Assembly (NCBI GenBank): GCA_016870215.1
Contig: VGCD01000007.1
Span: 16,310 to 80,309, forward strand
Direction of reading: 5' to 3'
DNA length: 64,000 bases
DNA from: Actinomycetota bacterium
GTDB taxonomy: Bacteria; Actinomycetota; Acidimicrobiia; Acidimicrobiales; Ilumatobacteraceae
Shown: positions 53,101 to 60,907 of the stretch, piece by piece
How the letters are laid out: every line of letters begins with the position of its first letter
Position numbering within the stretch: the first letter of the stretch is position 1
Notes under the pieces: model-generated
The model's database searches: none
Told to the model about the DNA's origin: nothing
The model's input: only the letters and a program-made list of their open reading frames with translations
Made by a program: the position numbers and the translations under genes

Positions 53101-53833
53101 CGTGAACGGCGCCCAGATCGTGATTGACCAGTACTTGGTGGCAGCGGAAGACAAGTGGCATCAACAAAACGGTCTCGTGTTGCTGTTGCCACACGGTTTC
53201 GAAGGACAAGGTCCCGAGCACTCATCGGGTCGTATCGAACGGTTCCTGCAGATGTGCGCCGAGGACAATATCCAGGTTGCCAACGCCACGACTGCAGCGC
53301 AGTACTTCCATTTGTTGCGCCGTCAGTTGCACCGTGACATTCGCAAACCTCTCATCGTCTTTACGCCGAAGCAGCCACTTCGTATGAAGGAAAGCCGCTC
53401 GCGTGTCGAAGAGTTCACTTCGGGCTCGTTCCAAGAAGTACTGAACGACCCAAGAGCTGGCGATCCAAACGCTGTCACCCGAGTTGTTCTTTGCAGTGGC
53501 AAAGTCGCATGGGACGCCATGGCAGAGCGAGACAAGCGTGGCAGCAAGGTGGCGGTCGTGCGTGTCGAACAGTTGTATCCATTCCCGCTCGAGCAAATCA
53601 CAGCGATTCTCAAGACATACCCGTCAGCACGTGAAGTGGTGTGGTTGCAAGAAGAGCCAGAGAACATGGGCCCGTGGCATTTCGTTGAGCACCGCATCTG
53701 GCGTTTGAAGGAACAGGGCTACGACTTGCGGCATGTCGCTCGTGTCGAATCAGGAAGCCCAGCAACTGGTTCAAAGACCATTCATGATCAGGAACTTGCT
53801 GATCTGATGGACGCAACTTTTGAAGGTGCCTGA
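50165..53833 (+). CDS. kgd: Multifunctional 2-oxoglutarate decarboxylase / dehydrogenase E1 with E2 succinyltransferase domain
   Basis: Kgd is the actinobacterial fusion that replaces separate E1 and E2 of the 2-oxoglutarate dehydrogenase step of the TCA cycle. The protein (1222 aa) starts with the short FGANSWLVEEMYEQYTADP segment, then a Ala/Pro/Thr-rich linker (about 45-110), an E2-type acyltransferase domain (110-350; TSTYDHRIIQGAESG holds the HxxxD His), and E1 with GMPHRGRLNMLVN, the ThDP region HGDAAFSGQGVV and NGDDPEA, RGHNEGDDP and the C-terminal GQFGDFVNGAQ and HGFEGQGPEHSSGR. No lipoyl domain is present, as in mycobacterial Kgd. Length matches that protein. The gene stands alone between convergent and divergent neighbours. 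Confidence 0.96.
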   Translation: MTDTADRQQDFGANSWLVEEMYEQYTADPTSVSDAWREFFSDYRSIMSTSNGAIATPAPAAPPTAAPAASNGVATTATPAPSVATNGSSARGASSAPAPAVATSVTPEPIRGVGATIVTNMERSLTVPTATSFRNVPARLLEVNRKVINDYRSRHGLSKVSFTHLIAYAIVRSIADAVPNMNNSFVPDANGKPQVARNPHVNIGLAVDMEKPDGSRSLVVPVLRAVDVMSFAEFLVAYDDIIRKVKSNKLTVDDYQGATISLTNVGMIGTVQSVPRLMPGQGVIVGVGAIDYPAEFQGSDEATLNALGVSKVVTVTSTYDHRIIQGAESGAFLKHVHECLLGEHEFFNSIFRSLDIPYQAVEWRTDVSPLNREESLMHKQMQVGTLVRVHRVRGHLIADLDPLHWKEPVLPPELDPATYGITIWDLEREFLTGGVAGSTKMKLDELLGVLRDAYCRTVGIEYMHIQDTAEQKWIQSKVEGITFTPTLDEKLRILERLNAAEAFEKFLATKYVGTKRFGLEGAESMIPMVDEILCSAADDGMHGVVFGMPHRGRLNMLVNVMGKDYSQLFKEFEGHLSPDSVQGSGDVKYHLGAHGTYVSANGNFIDVELAANPSHLETVNGVVLGMVRAKQDAIQPPLLYSVIPILMHGDAAFSGQGVVYEGLAMSDINGYRVGGTIHLVVNNQIGFTTSPKFARSSLYATDVAKSVQAPIFHVNGDDPEACARVARLAYEYRQKFHKDVVIDLMCYRLHGHNEGDDPSYTQPLMYRAIAEKRSVRKMYVEHLVKRGDISLDVAEQTLQDYQSKLQAALDDTRQKAPEKVKAARPPAPLGVLPHVNTGVDKNAIEKIFYSLTKYPDGFNVHPKLMRQFEAREKAYQIDGDFEWAVGEALAFGSLLLEGFDVRLAGEDSRRGTFSHRHASLVDTVNEDTFLPLKHLDGATGRFWVYDSLLSEYAALGFEYGYSHANRNALVMWEGQFGDFVNGAQIVIDQYLVAAEDKWHQQNGLVLLLPHGFEGQGPEHSSGRIERFLQMCAEDNIQVANATTAAQYFHLLRRQLHRDIRKPLIVFTPKQPLRMKESRSRVEEFTSGSFQEVLNDPRAGDPNAVTRVVLCSGKVAWDAMAERDKRGSKVAVVRVEQLYPFPLEQITAILKTYPSAREVVWLQEEPENMGPWHFVEHRIWRLKEQGYDLRHVARVESGSPATGSKTIHDQELADLMDATFEGA

Positions 53834-53838
53834 GTAGT

Positions 53839-54489
53839 TCAGAGTGGAAGGCCCAGTAGTTTGGCAAGCTCGTTGAGTGCCGTGTCAGGGTCAACCACTT
53901 TGATGGTGTGCATGCCTAGCGCTGCTGCTGGCTTCAAGTTGACACCGAGATCATCGAGAAAGACGCAACGGTCTGGCGTTGTGCCGACTGTGGTGCACGC
54001 AATTTCGTAGAACTTGGTGTCGGGTTTTCGCACACCTACTTTGCTGCTCTCCACCACATAATCGAACTTGGCGAGTATCTGTTGCATCTCAACTGGACGG
54101 TCACTCCGCGAGTCGCTATCTGAGGTGGGGGTCGCGACATTATTGGTGAGGCACGCGATGATGAAGTCGGCATCGCGCACGACGTCAAGAGCACGCACCA
54201 TCCGCTCGCGAGGTGTGCCATACAGCAGTGCCAACACTTCGCGACCTTGAACACGATGTCCACGAGCTTGGCTCTCTGTCGCGAACAGTTCGTCGAACTC
54301 ATGTGGCGTGATGTCGCTTCGCTCGAGCCGAGCCCACGCGTTGGAGTCGGGGTTATGGGCGTTCACCGAGCGGATGAAGTCCTGCGGTAGGCCGTGGTCG
54401 TTCTCGAATATGTTGAATGCCTCGAAGGGGCTTGAGATGATCACGCCCCCGAAATCCCACAAAATTGCCGAAAATTGGGACCCAGTCAC
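53839..54489 (-). CDS. HAD-superfamily hydrolase, subfamily IA
   Basis: From GTG 54489 the protein is 216 aa; the alternative TTG 54516 would add nine. Motif 1 is LWDFGGVII, which has the nucleophile Asp but Gly in place of the usual second Asp, as in the epoxide-hydrolase N-terminal and related HAD groups. Motif 2 is ACLTNN, the Lys of motif 3 is in SKVGVRKPD, and motif 4 is VFLDDLGVN. A cap of helices lies between motifs 1 and 2. It is convergent with kgd (5-base gap). A metabolite phosphatase or house-cleaning role is possible. Confidence 0.8.
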   Translation of the reverse strand: MTGSQFSAILWDFGGVIISSPFEAFNIFENDHGLPQDFIRSVNAHNPDSNAWARLERSDITPHEFDELFATESQARGHRVQGREVLALLYGTPRERMVRALDVVRDADFIIACLTNNVATPTSDSDSRSDRPVEMQQILAKFDYVVESSKVGVRKPDTKFYEIACTTVGTTPDRCVFLDDLGVNLKPAAALGMHTIKVVDPDTALNELAKLLGLPL

Positions 54490-54547
54490 CAGGTCAGCGT
54501 AGGGGAGACGGGCCAATGGGGCCTACGGGTGGTTGACTGGCGAGACC

Positions 54548-55696
54548 ATGCAAGAGCACGTGATCGTCGATGGGTCAAACATCGCAACCGAGGGTCGTAG
54601 CCAGCCCAGCCTCGCCCAATTGAATGAGGCAGTGCTCGCCTTTATGAAGGAGTTTCCGAAGACAAAGGTGACCGTCATCGTCGACGCCACCTTCGGATAT
54701 CGCATCCATAAGAAGGAACTGCGCGATTTCGAGGAAGCAATTTCGAACAATGAACTCGTTGCGCCACCTGCCGGCGCAATTGGTCGCGGGGACGCCTTCG
54801 TGCTGTCGGTCGCTGAAAAAGTGAAGGGCGCGATTCTGTCGAATGACAGTTACCAAGAGTTTCACGGCAAGTACCCCTGGCTCTTCACTCCTGGTCGATT
54901 GATTGGTGGCAAGCCTGTGCCACATGTCGGCTGGGTCTTTGTCGAGCGCCTGCCGGTTCGTGGAGCAACAAGTCGTCGTTCAGTGAAGAGCGGAGCAGTG
55001 GTGGAGAAGGCACCACGCAAAGTGAGTGATGCTGCATCGCAACCAATGCCTGTACCCAAAGCACCCCCACCGACAACACGCGCTTCGACGCCCGCGTTGC
55101 GAGCCCCCGCTCCTGCCACGAAAGTTGCTGCTGGTTCGTCTCGCACTGGAAACGCATCACGGAGTGCAACACCGTCTCGCGCAGTCAACGAAGTGTTGCC
55201 ATTTCTCACATTCGTCGAAAAGAGTCCCGTCGGCACACAAGTGAAGGCAGTAGTTGAGGCCTACTCGGCTCATGGTGCCACCGTGTCGATCGGTGAGGTT
55301 CGAGGCTATGTTCCGCTTCGACTTCTGGCCTCACCGCCACCGCGCAGTGCTCGAGACCATCTTGTGATCGGACAAGCAGTGCAACTTGTCGTTGCAGGGT
55401 TTACGCCTGCGCGTCGTAGTATCGAACTCGGTTTGCCCTCAATGGTCACAGCGTCGACACCATCGGCTCAGAAATCTGTCGCCAAGAGCGCGCCCGGTAA
55501 GAAGACTTCGAAGAAGTCGCGGCGTGTCGAAGCCACGAAGTCCACAGAGTCACCCAAGAAAACGTCGCCAGCCAAGAAACGACCTACGACCAAAGCGTCC
55601 CTTGCGGGACAGAGAAAGTCACCAACGAAACAAACCGCGAAGAAGCAGGGCGGTCGGCAAGGGGTACCTACAAAGTCGTCGCGCAAGGGTCGTTGA
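54548..55696 (+). CDS. Zc3h12a-like NYN ribonuclease domain + S1 domain + basic tail
   Basis: From ATG 54548 the protein is 382 aa. Residues 1-135 are a PIN-like NYN domain of the Zc3h12a (Regnase) type: VIVDGSNIA (Asp8, Asn11), VIVDATF (Asp46), GRGDAF (Asp82) and LSNDSY (Asp100) give the four acidic metal ligands, and KYPWLFTPGRLIGG closes the fold. A Pro/Ala-rich linker leads to an S1-like RNA-binding barrel (about 227-297; GTQVKAVVEAYSAHGATV, then GYVPLRLL). Residues 301-382 are Lys/Ser/Thr-rich, like a histone-type tail. It looks like a ribonuclease that binds RNA or nucleoid. It is 23 bases before xthA. Confidence 0.82.
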   Translation: MQEHVIVDGSNIATEGRSQPSLAQLNEAVLAFMKEFPKTKVTVIVDATFGYRIHKKELRDFEEAISNNELVAPPAGAIGRGDAFVLSVAEKVKGAILSNDSYQEFHGKYPWLFTPGRLIGGKPVPHVGWVFVERLPVRGATSRRSVKSGAVVEKAPRKVSDAASQPMPVPKAPPPTTRASTPALRAPAPATKVAAGSSRTGNASRSATPSRAVNEVLPFLTFVEKSPVGTQVKAVVEAYSAHGATVSIGEVRGYVPLRLLASPPPRSARDHLVIGQAVQLVVAGFTPARRSIELGLPSMVTASTPSAQKSVAKSAPGKKTSKKSRRVEATKSTESPKKTSPAKKRPTTKASLAGQRKSPTKQTAKKQGGRQGVPTKSSRKGR

Positions 55697-55719
55697 GTAG
55701 ATAGCCCGTTCACTACGGT

Positions 55720-56499
55720 TTGAGGGTGCTCATAGCCACCTGGAATGTCAATTCACTGAAGGCACGGTTGCCGCGCGTCGAAGAATGGTTGGCCGACGTG
55801 GCACCAGATGTGTTGTGCATTCAAGAGACCAAACTGGCGCAAGACAAATTCCCCACTGAAGCAATTTCGGCTCTTGGCTATGAGAGCGCTCACTTCGGAC
55901 AAGGCCAATGGAACGGAGTCGCCATCGTCTCCAAGGTAGGTCTGTCGAATGTCATCACAAACTTCGCCTCGGGCATCGAACAAGACGGAGAGGCCCGCAT
56001 CATCACAGCTCTATGTGATGGAGTGCAGGTGTCATCGGTGTATGTGCCGAACGGACGTGCACTCGATCATGACCACTACACCTACAAGTTGTCGTGGATG
56101 TCGCGCCTTCGTGCGCACCTTGACGCCACGGCCAAGAAGACGGACAAGGTGATTGTTGCTGGAGACTTCAATATCGCACCCGATGATCGAGATGTTTGGG
56201 ATGTGAGCCAATTCGAGGGGTCCACTCATGTGAGCCAGCCAGAACGCGATGTGCTCGAGACGGTCTGTGAGTTCGGGCTGGAAGATACCTTCCGCCGTTT
56301 CCATGACGATGCTGGCATCTTTTCTTGGTGGGATTATCGAGGAGGTTCATTCCACAAGGGTCACGGCATGCGCATCGATCTCATCCTCGCGACGCGCGCA
56401 GTGGCAGAAGAGTCAACATGGACCATCATTGATCGAAATGCTCGCAAGGGTGAACAACCGAGTGATCATGCGCCGGTGTTGTTGAAAATCGGAAAGTAG
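55720..56499 (+). CDS. xthA: Exodeoxyribonuclease III / AP endonuclease
   Basis: The protein (259 aa) is an EEP-fold Mg nuclease of base-excision repair. Motifs are IATWNVNSLKARL, DVLCIQETKL (catalytic Glu), SVYVPNGRA (Tyr), VIVAGDFNIAPDDRDVWD (Asp-x-Asn) and GMRIDLILAT with the C-terminal QPSDHAPVLL (His). The start is TTG 55720 or GTG 55726; the second gives VLIATWN, nearer to other family members. It lies 7 bases before the thioesterase gene and 23 after the NYN-S1 gene, so the three probably form one operon. Confidence 0.9.
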   Translation: MRVLIATWNVNSLKARLPRVEEWLADVAPDVLCIQETKLAQDKFPTEAISALGYESAHFGQGQWNGVAIVSKVGLSNVITNFASGIEQDGEARIITALCDGVQVSSVYVPNGRALDHDHYTYKLSWMSRLRAHLDATAKKTDKVIVAGDFNIAPDDRDVWDVSQFEGSTHVSQPERDVLETVCEFGLEDTFRRFHDDAGIFSWWDYRGGSFHKGHGMRIDLILATRAVAEESTWTIIDRNARKGEQPSDHAPVLLKIGK

Positions 56500-56506
56500 A
56501 AGACCA

Positions 56507-57247
56507 ATGAGCGAAGAATTCTCAAACACTGCAGAGTCGGCAAACACTGTCGGGTTGTCCTTCCCGCCATTTCATGAACGCGCATCACGGATGAGTGGGC
56601 TAGAGCTTGCAAAAGTTGCCTTAACCAACCAGGTGCGTGATCTCATTCGAGAGGCCTTCGTGTCTACAGCTGACCAAGCAAAGTTCGCAGAGGCGACACG
56701 CAAAGTCGAAGAAGCACTTCGTCTCGTGTTCACGCCAGAGTCCGACGAAGTGTCACCGACACAACGACAATTCCTCGATCGTTCACCCTTCATGGGGGCC
56801 ATGAATCCTCTGGCGCCACCAGTGACAGTGCAGATCATTGACGGCGAGCCGCGCTCAGTTGAGGCACGAGTGACATTCACAGCTCCATATGAAGGCCCTC
56901 CTGGGCATGTGCACGGAGGTCTAATCGCGGCAGTTTTCGACGAGATCCTCGGCTTTGCTCAATCGTTGAGTGGTCGACCAGGAATGACGGGCAACTTGTC
57001 CATCAATTACCGAAAGCCAACTCCGCTCAACACCGAATTGATCTTTCGGGGTCACATGACGTCTGTTGAAGGTAGAAAAATCTTCACCACCGGAACTCTG
57101 CATGCGGGCGACACGTTGTGCTGCGAGGCAACAGGAATATTCGTGTCGATGAAAGCAGACACGATGGCACGTCTCTTTCGCGATCGTGAACTCTCGTTGC
57201 TTCAAAAGTTTACCGAGCAGGGTGAGGGTCAGACACCTTCATCGTGA
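56507..57247 (+). CDS. PaaI/THEM4-type hotdog thioesterase
   Basis: The 246-aa protein has an N-terminal extension of about 100 residues and a C-terminal hotdog domain with GPPGHVHGGLIAAVFDEILGFAQ (HGG motif; Asp as base) and the NLSINYRKPTPLN strand. It is longer than the usual PaaI proteins (about 140 aa) and resembles THEM4-like and actinobacterial acyl-CoA thioesterases. It would hydrolyse acyl-CoA in the cytosol. The 3' end overlaps the convergent uvrD2-like gene by 19 bases. Confidence 0.83.
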   Translation: MSEEFSNTAESANTVGLSFPPFHERASRMSGLELAKVALTNQVRDLIREAFVSTADQAKFAEATRKVEEALRLVFTPESDEVSPTQRQFLDRSPFMGAMNPLAPPVTVQIIDGEPRSVEARVTFTAPYEGPPGHVHGGLIAAVFDEILGFAQSLSGRPGMTGNLSINYRKPTPLNTELIFRGHMTSVEGRKIFTTGTLHAGDTLCCEATGIFVSMKADTMARLFRDRELSLLQKFTEQGEGQTPSS

Positions 57248-59199
57248 TCGGCGCCATCTAACGCTGCGATGATGCGTGGGGCCAAACGCCTTCCGCGAAG
57301 CTCTCCCACCACGGTCATGATTGACACTTCGTCAATGGTTTGCGTGGCAAGAATGCGCTCAATCTCGGAGTCAGTGATGAGAGATTGTTCAGGAAGTCCT
57401 GCAACACGTGCGGCGTGAGCGCGCCATGTCATGACCGCGGTCTTTCGAGGATCCTTGGTTTGACGTCGCTTGGTATTGCGCTCTCTCACAGAGTCAGGTG
57501 GCGGAGCAGGCGACCATTCGCCAGTGGGAATGCCACGTATCAGTGGGCTTGGTCCGGCTCGGTTGCCTCCACGAGTGTCGGCCCAAGTGATCAGTAAGCG
57601 GTCGGCTGCACGTGTGCACGCAACGTATGCAAGCCGAGCCTCTTCGCGCTTTGCCTCGTCGGTGCGGGCGCTTGAATGCGGAAGGAGACCGGGTTCAACA
57701 CCAGCGAGTAGCACTGCGGGCCATTCGCGCCCCTTTGCTGCGTGAAACGTGAGTACTTCAACTCCTGTACTTTCGTCCTCGCGACCGGCACCGCTGAACC
57801 ACGAGGCGAAACTTCGTCCGTCAACCACTCCGTGCCGATTCTCGTCAAGGTATTCGCGCACTTTGAGAGCCACCTCGCGCACAGACTGTTGCACAATAAG
57901 TTCGTCGTCTTCGTCGAGGGTTTCCTGATCAAGAATGTCACTTGACCAAGCCGTCATGGCGTGCCGTGAACCGAGCGCGGACGCTTCAGATAGCGCCGCC
58001 TGTTCCGCTTGACCGAGCCGACTTTCTTTCAGAGGAATGTCATTAGCAGTAAGGGCACGAGCGATGTTGGTGGCAAGTTGATTTGTGCGGGCCAGAACTG
58101 CGATGGAATTCCACGTGAAACCGTCGGAAGCAAGATTCTTTATATGTGATGTGAGTTGGCGTAGTTCGTCATCATCGTCCTGGCAACGAATGAGTTCGAT
58201 TGCTCTTCCGTCGTGTCGCCGCGAGACGGCGTCAGCATGCTGCGATCCGTTCGCGAGCACGTGCACGGCACCGGTCACGATTTGTGGTGAGCATCGATAG
58301 TTCGAGGGAAGGTTGATGATCGTCGCAGGTGTGTCAATGCCAGGCAATTCGTCAAAGAGCGAGTTATCCGCACCGTTAAACCCGTAAATGGCTTGGTTCG
58401 GATCGCCCACGAGAAATACATCCGGTCTGTCCCCGAGGAGAAGTTGGAGGAACGCATATTGCAATGGGTTCATGTCCTGTGCTTCGTCAACATGAACATG
58501 TCGAAACTGCCAACGTATTGAATCCGCAAACTGCGGTTGCTCGCGTGCTTCTTTGACGACGAGTGAGATCATGTCGTTCATGTCAAGAACTCCACGCTTA
58601 CGCTTCATGGTCTCATAAGCATGGAAGATGTCAGCGAATGAATTAATCGTGATATTGAGCCGCCATTCGCTGGCGGAGAGTCGCTTCACCACATCTGCAG
58701 GGGACAGCAGGCGTGCGTGTGCCCAATCGATCATGTTCAAGATGTCGTAGCTCTCGTCTCCGGGACGTTCGGTGCCGCGAGCTGCCGAGAGAAGTGCGTA
58801 ACGATTGTTAAGCACATTGGGCATTTGCTTTCCCTGATCCTCTCGTCGTTGCCGAAGTAACGAGAGCGCAACGGCGTGGAAGGTTCCGGCGGTAACGAGA
58901 TGTGACTCACGTTCGGTCTCTCCGGCCAACTGGCGCAATCGACGACGCAGTTCGCCGGCTGCCTGTCGTGTGAAGGTGATTGCCAGCACGTGACGCGCAT
59001 TGGCTGACTCGGTGTCGACCCTCCACGCAATTCGGCGGGTCAACACCGTGGTCTTGCCTGAGCCTGCTCCGGCACGCACAACGACGACATCAGCAGTAGT
59101 CGTAACGGCTTCATATTGGTCAGGGTCGAGATCGTCGAGCAGCAGATGACGTTGACGCTGGCTAACCAGAGGAAGAGCGTCGACGTCGTTCACGGTCAT
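57229..59199 (-). CDS. UvrD2-like SF1 DNA helicase with C-terminal HRDC domain
   Basis: From ATG 59199 the protein is 656 aa; the open frame to 59292 overlaps the divergent gene. It is a 3'-5' SF1A helicase: motif I GAGSGKTTVLTRRI, motif II VDEAQDMNP, motif III GDPNQAIYGFNGA, motif IV NYRCS, motif V TFHAAKGREWPAV and motif VI YVACTRAADRLLI. The last 75 residues (DPRKTAVMTWRAHAARVAGLPEQ, then ILATQTIDE) are an HRDC domain. Mycobacterial UvrD2 has the same layout but carries a four-Cys motif before the HRDC domain; that motif is missing here. Its exact role, repair or replication-conflict resolution, is inferred. Confidence 0.87.
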   Translation of the reverse strand: MTVNDVDALPLVSQRQRHLLLDDLDPDQYEAVTTTADVVVVRAGAGSGKTTVLTRRIAWRVDTESANARHVLAITFTRQAAGELRRRLRQLAGETERESHLVTAGTFHAVALSLLRQRREDQGKQMPNVLNNRYALLSAARGTERPGDESYDILNMIDWAHARLLSPADVVKRLSASEWRLNITINSFADIFHAYETMKRKRGVLDMNDMISLVVKEAREQPQFADSIRWQFRHVHVDEAQDMNPLQYAFLQLLLGDRPDVFLVGDPNQAIYGFNGADNSLFDELPGIDTPATIINLPSNYRCSPQIVTGAVHVLANGSQHADAVSRRHDGRAIELIRCQDDDDELRQLTSHIKNLASDGFTWNSIAVLARTNQLATNIARALTANDIPLKESRLGQAEQAALSEASALGSRHAMTAWSSDILDQETLDEDDELIVQQSVREVALKVREYLDENRHGVVDGRSFASWFSGAGREDESTGVEVLTFHAAKGREWPAVLLAGVEPGLLPHSSARTDEAKREEARLAYVACTRAADRLLITWADTRGGNRAGPSPLIRGIPTGEWSPAPPPDSVRERNTKRRQTKDPRKTAVMTWRAHAARVAGLPEQSLITDSEIERILATQTIDEVSIMTVVGELRGRRLAPRIIAALDGADHDEGV

Positions 59200-59211
59200 G
59201 CAACTTAGGCG

Positions 59212-59859
59212 GTGACTACCATGAGCGCCATGCCGTTCCCCGCGCGCCTTTTGCACGACAATGAGGTCATCCAACTCGATATCAACCCACATTGGTGGTA
59301 CCTCGGGTCACCTGGCCTGGTGACTGTTGCCTGCCTCTTTGGGGCCCTTGTCGTGAATGCGCAGATTGACATCGTTTGGCTGCGAGACCTGCTCTCGTAT
59401 GTGTTCTGGGCGGCGATGCTCGTGTCGGCTGCATGGCTCATCAAAAGAGCAGTGGAGTGGCGAACCACATATCTGGTGCTCACGAACCAACGCCTTATAT
59501 ATAGACAAGGTGTGGTTGCTCGTCATGGAGTCGAGATGCTGCTCGAGAAGGTATCGAATGTGAACTTTTCGCAGACCATTTTTCAACGAATCGTGAAGGC
59601 TGGAAGTCTTCTCATCGAGTCGAGTGGTGAACAGGGTCAACAACAAATCGACGACATTCCCGACCCAGAAGCAGTGCAGAACATCATCCACTCCGCAGTG
59701 CTTACGAGGGTGAGAGCAGCGACCACCCCCACAGCAGCGCCATCAGCTGGTGCTGATGATGTGGTGAGTCAGCTAGAGCGACTCGAAGCTTTGCTTGATC
59801 GCGGCACCATCACCCAAGTCGAATTCGACCGACAGAAGCAACGTCTATTGAGAGACTGA
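59212..59859 (+). CDS. Membrane bPH2 (PH-domain) protein with SHOCT C-terminus
   Basis: The protein (215 aa) starts at GTG 59212 or at ATG 59221 or 59230. Two hydrophobic helices (about 33-54 and 60-82) precede a bacterial PH-like domain (YLVLTNQRLIYRQGVVARHGVEM, EKVSNVNFSQTIFQRI, GSLLIESSGE). After a Thr/Pro/Ala linker, the last 30 residues (LERLEALLDRGTITQVEFDRQKQRLL) form a SHOCT motif, a short oligomerisation unit. Such proteins sit in the membrane and have no known enzyme role. Only 12 bases separate it from the helicase start. The 3' end overlaps galK by 15 bases. Confidence 0.83.
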   Translation: MTTMSAMPFPARLLHDNEVIQLDINPHWWYLGSPGLVTVACLFGALVVNAQIDIVWLRDLLSYVFWAAMLVSAAWLIKRAVEWRTTYLVLTNQRLIYRQGVVARHGVEMLLEKVSNVNFSQTIFQRIVKAGSLLIESSGEQGQQQIDDIPDPEAVQNIIHSAVLTRVRAATTPTAAPSAGADDVVSQLERLEALLDRGTITQVEFDRQKQRLLRD

Positions 59860-60825
59860 CGTACCGTCAGCTGCCGACACTTGCCAGCCCGGGACGTTGC
59901 AACCTTCTTCAACGACGGCAACGACACAACCACCAAATCCTCCACCAGTCATGCGCGCTCCGATGACACCGGGTGTTCGAGAGAGCTCGTCAACAACTGC
60001 ATCCATTCGAGGTGTCGACACATCGAAGTCGGTGGCAAGACTGCGGTGGCTGTCGAACATCAGTGAGCCTGCAGCAACCAGGTCACCTGTAGAGAGAGCA
60101 GAAGCAAAGTCGCGGACTCGACTGTTCTCTGAAATCACGTGGCGTGCACGCTTGCGGAGAGTGACATCCTCAATGGAGCGGACTGCGTCGATGTCGGCCA
60201 TTCGTAGAGGACCAATCGACTGTTCGGCGAGTGAGCATTGTGCAACTCGATCGGCGTATTCGCTGCCGGCGAGAGTGCGCTCGGCAACAAAGCGAACGAC
60301 GATGTCGATGCCAGCAGGTATGTGCACGTACGAATGGTCGAGTGTGTGGCAGTCGATGAGTACGGCGTGCTCCTTGCGACCGATGAGGCAGATGAGTTGG
60401 TCCATGATTCCGCACGGCACGCCGACAGCCCGTTGTTCCGCACGCTGTAGAAGCTGAGCAAGAGCAATGCGTTCGTCGTGAGTGGAACACGGAGCGCCGA
60501 AAGCAAGTGCAAGCGCTGCTTCGAGTGCTGCGCTCGACGACAATCCCGCGCCAACAGGGAGTGTGGTTGACAGTTCTCCGCGAATATTCGGTACGTCAAA
60601 CCCTGCTTCACGTAATTCGGTTTCCACGGCGCTGACATAGCGTGCGGTGTTGTGGTCGAAGTCGGAGCTCTGAATGTCAGTGGCACGACCAGGAGTGAGT
60701 TCGTACGTCAACGTGGTGGCGAGGGTGATCGCCAATGGCAGAACTAAACCGCCGGTGTAGTCGGTGTGGTCGCCAATGAGATTGACCCGGCCGGGTGCAC
60801 GAACTGTTCGAATCATCGGCGCCAT
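59845..60825 (-). CDS. galK: Galactokinase-like GHMP kinase
   Basis: From ATG 60825 (or 60816) the protein is 326 aa. Motif 1 is APGRVNLIGDHTDYTGG, with the galactose-specific HTDY; the ATP loop is LPVGAGLSSSAALE; motif 3 is MTGGGFGGCVVAVV. Thus all three GHMP motifs are intact. It is about 50 residues shorter than typical galactokinases (about 380 aa). No galT, galE or sugar transporter is nearby, so it may feed a salvage route or accept another sugar such as an N-acetyl or arabino-type hexose. Confidence 0.83.
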   Translation of the reverse strand: MAPMIRTVRAPGRVNLIGDHTDYTGGLVLPLAITLATTLTYELTPGRATDIQSSDFDHNTARYVSAVETELREAGFDVPNIRGELSTTLPVGAGLSSSAALEAALALAFGAPCSTHDERIALAQLLQRAEQRAVGVPCGIMDQLICLIGRKEHAVLIDCHTLDHSYVHIPAGIDIVVRFVAERTLAGSEYADRVAQCSLAEQSIGPLRMADIDAVRSIEDVTLRKRARHVISENSRVRDFASALSTGDLVAAGSLMFDSHRSLATDFDVSTPRMDAVVDELSRTPGVIGARMTGGGFGGCVVAVVEEGCNVPGWQVSAADGTSVSQ

Positions 60826-60907
60826 CTGCCACAGACGGTATCTGTCAACGGAAGGGTGAGTCGGTTCAGATTGACCCTGTGGGGTGGGAGAGGTGAGACT
60901 GATCGTC

